Positions 14,644-18,590 of a stretch of 18,590 bases of DNA are shown here, in pieces. The stretch comes from Candidatus Nomurabacteria bacterium UBA5155 (GTDB lineage: Bacteria > Patescibacteriota > Minisyncoccia > Phycocordibacterales > UBA9973), in assembly GCA_002413705.1 (NCBI GenBank), contig DHXN01000007.1, forward strand, positions 30,016-48,605, given 5' to 3'. The notes under the pieces are model-generated. The model ran no database searches. It worked only from the letters and a program-made list of their open reading frames with translations, and had not been told where the DNA came from. The position numbers and the translations under genes are program-made. Position 1 is the stretch's first letter. The number at the start of each line of letters is the position of its first letter.

Positions 14644-15476
14644 TCGATACCACTATCGTTTCCATTATTTTGCCGACATATAATGGCGCTCAGTTTATCG
14701 CAGGTGCCATTGAGAGTGTGTTAACACAAACATACCCTCTATGGGAATTGATCATAGTGAATGATTGTTCAACAGATGAAACAAAAGTTATAGTTGAAAA
14801 ATATATGGCCGTTGATAAAAGAATTACTTTATTAGAAAATGAGTATAATCTTGGTATTCAAAAAACCATTAATAAAGGATTACAAAAAACAAAAGGCAAG
14901 TACATTGCTCGTATTGATGATGATGACAGATGGATTGATACAGAAAAATTAAGCAAACAAATCAGATTTCTTGAAGAGAATGGTGAATACGTATTAATAG
15001 GAACAGGGGGAATAATTATAGATGAAAGCGAAAAAGAACTGACACGGTATTTATTACCGGAAAAAGATAGTACTATTCGAAATAAAATACTGAGTAAAAA
15101 CTGCTTTTTGCATTCTAGTGTAGTCTTTAAAAAAGAAGCGGTAATGAAGTTTAATGGATATGATGAATCTGAAAGAACAAGACATGTAGAAGATTATGAT
15201 TTATGGCTCAAGATTGGCACTATCGGCAAGTTTGCAAATTTGCCAGCATATTCAGTAATGCTGATAGATAGGGAGGGTAGCCTTACCAGAAGGAATAGTG
15301 TACTACAAGCAAAGCACGTGCTTACTGATGTTGTGGTGTTCAAAAAAAAATACCCTAGATTTTTAACAGGATATTTTATCAGTGTTTCAAGACTCTTATT
15401 CTTTTACTTTTATGAATATATTCCTTTTAAAAAAGAAGTTATCTACCCCTTGAAAAAAGTGTATAAAAAATATTAG
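14640..15476 (+). CDS. GT2 glycosyltransferase
   Basis: A 278-residue GT-A enzyme: VSIILPTYNGAQFI at 7-20, VNDCSTDET at 40-48, RIDDDDRW at 91-98 for metal and sugar-nucleotide binding, and the catalytic-base motif VEDYDLWLKIG at 183-193. It has no membrane segment apart from a hydrophobic stretch at about 243-262, which may touch the membrane. The donor sugar cannot be told from the sequence. The chosen ATG at 14640 forms an ATGA overlap with the stop of the Wzy_C gene; the ATG at 14634 is also possible, while a TTG at 14613 would add nine residues and is unlikely. The 3' end overlaps the convergent methyltransferase gene by 38 bases, and I see no terminator between them. Confidence 0.9.
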   Translation: MIDTTIVSIILPTYNGAQFIAGAIESVLTQTYPLWELIIVNDCSTDETKVIVEKYMAVDKRITLLENEYNLGIQKTINKGLQKTKGKYIARIDDDDRWIDTEKLSKQIRFLEENGEYVLIGTGGIIIDESEKELTRYLLPEKDSTIRNKILSKNCFLHSSVVFKKEAVMKFNGYDESERTRHVEDYDLWLKIGTIGKFANLPAYSVMLIDREGSLTRRNSVLQAKHVLTDVVVFKKKYPRFLTGYFISVSRLLFFYFYEYIPFKKEVIYPLKKVYKKY

Positions 15477-16077
15477 TTGGTGTAATACCCATCTTCTTTT
15501 CAAATTCTTTAGTGCTAATAAGATTAAGAATTTCTTTCTTGTGTTTCTTAAAGTACTTAAAACTATAGATCTCGTCAGAAGCATTTTCTGGGTGATATAG
15601 GTCTTGCGAACCTTTTTGAACGACAGTACATCCTTCATCTGCATTAATAGTATAAATAATGATATCTGAACGTTCCATTCGAAGTTTCAAAATGGCTTTC
15701 CACACATCTCCATGCCAAACACTTGAAGCTCGGATTGGACGCTGAGTAATCTCTCGAGTAGGGTTGCAGTCGTGGACGACGATGGTGCCCTTGTCAGTCA
15801 AAAATTTAAGAGCATTTTCGATATCTCTATGGGCTTGTTCAAAAATGTGCAAGCCATCTACGAAGATAATGTCGTATGTTTCAGTATTCTGTGCAAAGAA
15901 GTCATCAGAAGTCATTTTGAATGTGGTATCAACATTAGGGTCAACACCATGCTTTATTTCCACATTGATACTATTGTGGCTGAATCCTGGTTGTGCCGGC
16001 GTATTTACTCCAATCTCTAAGTACTTCTTGTAGTTATTTTTTGCAATTATTGTATTTATTATTTGAATTCTGTTCAT
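15439..16077 (-). CDS. Class I SAM-dependent methyltransferase (Methyltransf_24-like)
   Basis: The 212-residue protein resembles the small class I methyltransferases found in glycan clusters. Residues 19-32 (YLEIGVNTPAQPGF) form the SAM-binding motif I, GVDPN at 44-48 supplies the acidic residue for the SAM ribose, FVDGLHIFEQAHRDIENAL at 72-90 is the typical motif of this family, and IVVHDCNPT at 99-107 follows. A sugar or glycan methylation role is inferred from context; the substrate is unknown. The last 60 residues (from about 150) are less conserved and Lys-rich. Its ATG overlaps the stop of the large glycosyltransferase gene upstream (ATGA, 16074-16077), so the two are surely co-transcribed. 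Its 3' end overlaps the convergent GT2 gene by 38 bases. Confidence 0.88.
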   Translation of the reverse strand: MNRIQIINTIIAKNNYKKYLEIGVNTPAQPGFSHNSINVEIKHGVDPNVDTTFKMTSDDFFAQNTETYDIIFVDGLHIFEQAHRDIENALKFLTDKGTIVVHDCNPTREITQRPIRASSVWHGDVWKAILKLRMERSDIIIYTINADEGCTVVQKGSQDLYHPENASDEIYSFKYFKKHKKEILNLISTKEFEKKMGITPTNIFYTLFSRGR

Positions 16078-18590
16078 TTGAATAACTCTTTATATTTTTG
16101 TTTGTTTTCTAGAAGATAGTGGGGAAGTTTTCTCTCGTCTTTCCAAAATTTTATATATCTACCTTTTATGTCTTTATTATTTTTAATTATTTTTTCAATT
16201 TGTACTCTAGTTTCCTCGGTATTAATTTCATGATAACTATAGGAAGATAATTTATCTTTAATTCTCTGTGCTCCTCCTTGAAAAGTAAAGTGCCAACCGC
16301 CATTTCTTATGACAGTATATCTTGTCTTACCTGCTGTACGTAAATCATTCACGCAATTATTTTTTACATTTTTATATTTAGTGGCAATCGTACCTGTCCA
16401 ACCGTTCCAATCTTCATTGGAACGGTTGTTGAGATAATACATATAGGCATCTTGTTTATATTTGTAAATATCATCTTTTGAATAATCAATTGGTGCTTCC
16501 GGATTCCAAATTTCATCCAGATCGGAAATATAGCAAATATCATTATCGGACAAATCTATTAAAGGTTTTTTTACCGATTCTTTTTCATAAAAATCCCGTA
16601 AATAATTACTGTCTCCTGGTGGGATATTATCCGAAGCCAGTGCATCTGTTAAAATTCTTTTTTCTAAGATAGAAGTAGCGGGATCAAGTATTCTTTTTTT
16701 TGCATCTTCAAAATCTTTTAAAGGGGTATCAATAACATAATGAATAATTTTGTGTTCGAATTTTTTGAAAAGATGTTTGTTTTTTTGATATAACAAATCT
16801 TTTGGTATACCAGAATGAGTAAGCGTAGATTCCACAAGCACAAAATAATCAACATAATCATTCAAAATATTTAGTCGAATTTCCAAAGTTTCTAATTCAT
16901 TGAAAAAATTAAACACATCATATATTTTTATTTTTTTTCTGTATTCTGCCGCTTCTGTTTTTGAAAGCCATGTTTTTTTTCTTCTTTTTTCTATAAAAAT
17001 ATCAACAGGTTGCTTAATAAAATTAATAGTATTTTTAGCACTATTTATTAGCGATTTAATTACATTCTTGATTTTTACCGGCGTCTTTTCTTTTAACAAA
17101 GTTTTAAAATTTCTTGAAGGAAAAGTAAAATTTTCATTAATCTGTTCCAGTGCCTTAGGGTTTAATTCGAAATTACATGTCCATAAGGTATGTAGCGCTC
17201 TTTCCACTATATGTGCTTCACCGGGTAATTGGCAATGAGAAATAAATATTCGTAAATTCTGATAAAATATTTTTGGAAATTTCAGAATGTTGGCTTTTGG
17301 CACAATATAGTTTGCTCCCGGAGCAAATCGTGTGTATCGTGGTTTTGGTGGTTTTTTGAAACAAAAATCCATAAAATCATCATAGCTGCGAAAGTATTTA
17401 GTAGGATGATGTCGGGTGTACCAACTATTATTAATTTCACAAAATCCTCCATCCGCAGCAAAAAAACATGTTGGCCAGTATGGTGTGTGCATTTTGTAAT
17501 CCTCTATTGGGGTAAAAAAATTATTGTTTACTATTTTGTCAAAATATTCTTTTCGTACATGTCGAGGAAAGACATTGCCTTTGGTGAAAATTGTGCAATC
17601 GGGCAACGTGTCATAATTGTCTATAATAAACGTAAAATAATCGTAGAGATTATAGCCAATATTTGGAGTTTTAATTACTTTCTTTGAATCAATTAGTGCG
17701 GGTATTTCAACTGCATCGCTTCTGTCATATAGTACATAATTATCCGTGTATTCTGGTACCCACCGTATATCATTATTATAATTTGAGACTACTAAAAAAT
17801 TACTTTCTATTTTTACTGGGAGAAAATACTTTTCATTATTTTTTTCATATTCTTTTAATTCAACAATACAAGTATTGTAATCACTTAGTTTTCCCTCTCG
17901 ATCCATATAGTTCCAGCCAGTGGTGATGTTATATCCTAGGCTCCAGTATCCGTCTGAAATATTATGTCGGGCAAAATATTTCGGGGCGATGCAAAACTTC
18001 AATACCTCACTGGTCCAGGCAGGAAACCACGCGAAGGTTGAATTGGAAAGAATGAGGTAGTGAGCATTCTTAATAATGGAATAATCTTTTCCGATACTAA
18101 AATGGAAAACAGCATAATCAGGAAAGAACTTTTTTGCGGTAAAGACATCATCAGTAATGACGATAAACCTAAAATTTTTATTTATAGTCAGCATATGTTT
18201 TACCGCATCGTGCCAGTATTTTTTATGTAAAAAGAATTCCGGATGACGTGTATATTCGCCGCCACGAAAGTTAATGACACAGGTGTTGTCATCTGAATAC
18301 TCATAACATTCATATTCTGGTTTTATTTTCAACCATGTTTTAATCTCATCTTTTCTATGAGCAATATATTGTTCATCTTGCATCAACCCATCGATTTTTG
18401 TGCCGTCGGAAACATTGACCAGTTTGGGATCATAGATGGTGATATTGGATCCGTTTTCAGGATGAAATATCATGCGTTCCGTATAATACTGGGTAATGCC
18501 TTTTGGTAGCGTAACGGGAGGACCACCCTCAGGGCCGTTTCCGCCGATAACTGTTTCTCCGAAATCCAAATCAAGAAAGTCGGCACCTTT
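16074..18590 (-). CDS. Three-domain glycosyltransferase: GT11-like, DUF3431-like, GT17-like; N-terminus cut by window edge
   Basis: 838 codons are visible and the frame is open to the window edge. Numbering from the first visible codon: about 20-250 is GT11-like, with DGLMQDEQYI at 67-76 matching the AGFWQSPKYF block of the stand-alone GT11 enzyme, INFRGGEY at 106-113 where HxRRxD is expected, FIVITDD at 142-148, and SNSTFAWFPAW at 182-192. About 265-480 resembles DUF3431: SNYNNDIRWVPEY at 269-281, PNIGYNLYDYF at 309-319, DNYDTLPD at 324-331 and LPGEAHIVERALHTLW at 455-470. A basic linker follows. About 553-830 resembles GT17, the family of eukaryotic MGAT3: YDVFNFFNELETLEIRL, then VESTLTHSG, and DLDEIWNP at 690-697 with a DxD-type motif. 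No membrane segment is visible. The start lies outside the window. The gene is very AT-rich. Confidence 0.82.
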   Translation of the reverse strand, partial: KGADFLDLDFGETVIGGNGPEGGPPVTLPKGITQYYTERMIFHPENGSNITIYDPKLVNVSDGTKIDGLMQDEQYIAHRKDEIKTWLKIKPEYECYEYSDDNTCVINFRGGEYTRHPEFFLHKKYWHDAVKHMLTINKNFRFIVITDDVFTAKKFFPDYAVFHFSIGKDYSIIKNAHYLILSNSTFAWFPAWTSEVLKFCIAPKYFARHNISDGYWSLGYNITTGWNYMDREGKLSDYNTCIVELKEYEKNNEKYFLPVKIESNFLVVSNYNNDIRWVPEYTDNYVLYDRSDAVEIPALIDSKKVIKTPNIGYNLYDYFTFIIDNYDTLPDCTIFTKGNVFPRHVRKEYFDKIVNNNFFTPIEDYKMHTPYWPTCFFAADGGFCEINNSWYTRHHPTKYFRSYDDFMDFCFKKPPKPRYTRFAPGANYIVPKANILKFPKIFYQNLRIFISHCQLPGEAHIVERALHTLWTCNFELNPKALEQINENFTFPSRNFKTLLKEKTPVKIKNVIKSLINSAKNTINFIKQPVDIFIEKRRKKTWLSKTEAAEYRKKIKIYDVFNFFNELETLEIRLNILNDYVDYFVLVESTLTHSGIPKDLLYQKNKHLFKKFEHKIIHYVIDTPLKDFEDAKKRILDPATSILEKRILTDALASDNIPPGDSNYLRDFYEKESVKKPLIDLSDNDICYISDLDEIWNPEAPIDYSKDDIYKYKQDAYMYYLNNRSNEDWNGWTGTIATKYKNVKNNCVNDLRTAGKTRYTVIRNGGWHFTFQGGAQRIKDKLSSYSYHEINTEETRVQIEKIIKNNKDIKGRYIKFWKDERKLPHYLLENKQKYKELFK

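Noticed and set aside
18567..18569. TTG as start of the large three-domain protein
   Set aside because: The frame continues open to the window edge and the GT11 N-terminal block is still missing, so the true start is outside.

Overview
The window looks like a Patescibacteria (Candidate Phyla Radiation) chromosome, most likely Parcubacteria-like. I base this on gene style, not on any database search. Start codons almost never have a Shine-Dalgarno sequence, predicted mRNA leaders are very short, RecA carries an Ala/Lys/Gly-rich C-terminal insertion, EF-P has an unusual loop tip, and there is a large secreted protein with an N-terminal peptidoglycan-binding domain and paired cysteines. Translation with the standard code gives intact proteins throughout. 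There are no rRNA or tRNA genes, CRISPR arrays or insertion sequences that I can see.

Left part, 1-4919, minus strand: housekeeping genes. Reading with transcription, ftsK is followed at once by a small membrane-anchored Ig-like protein and recA, tightly packed as one likely operon. Next come an unrecognised 189-residue protein with its own promoter, a rho-independent terminator, and efp (elongation factor P), which is cut by the window start.

Middle, 4920-6199: a divergent promoter region. It drives ftsK to the left and a winged-helix (DeoR-like) regulator to the right. The regulator's promoter carries two inverted repeats built on TGTCC/GGACA, suggesting autoregulation. After the regulator there is about 470 bases with no convincing gene but a row of stem-loops, placed just before the secreted protein; it may be a structured leader or a small RNA.

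6200-8388: the 705-residue secreted surface protein and a textbook terminator.

8423-15476, plus strand: a glycan assembly island. It encodes an O-antigen ligase-like membrane protein with a C-terminal TPR region, a GT11 (alpha-1,2-fucosyltransferase-like) enzyme, UDP-galactopyranose mutase (glf), a GT2 enzyme resembling galactofuranosyltransferases, a second O-antigen ligase/polymerase, and another GT2 enzyme. Spacings of 1-2 bases or short overlaps argue for co-transcription. 15439-18590, minus strand: a class I methyltransferase and, overlapping it by ATGA, a very large protein (838 codons visible, N-terminus outside the window) that joins three domains: GT11-like, DUF3431-like and GT17-like. 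The two arms converge and overlap by 38 bases. The genes could together build a fucose- and galactofuranose-containing surface glycan, but no GDP-fucose synthesis genes are present here. The DNA becomes visibly more AT-rich from about 12.48 kb, suggesting separate acquisition of that part.

The most unusual items are the three-domain glycosyltransferase fusion, the stem-loop series at 5833-6161, the palindromic operator region at 5008-5067, and EF-P with glutamine where the modified lysine normally sits.
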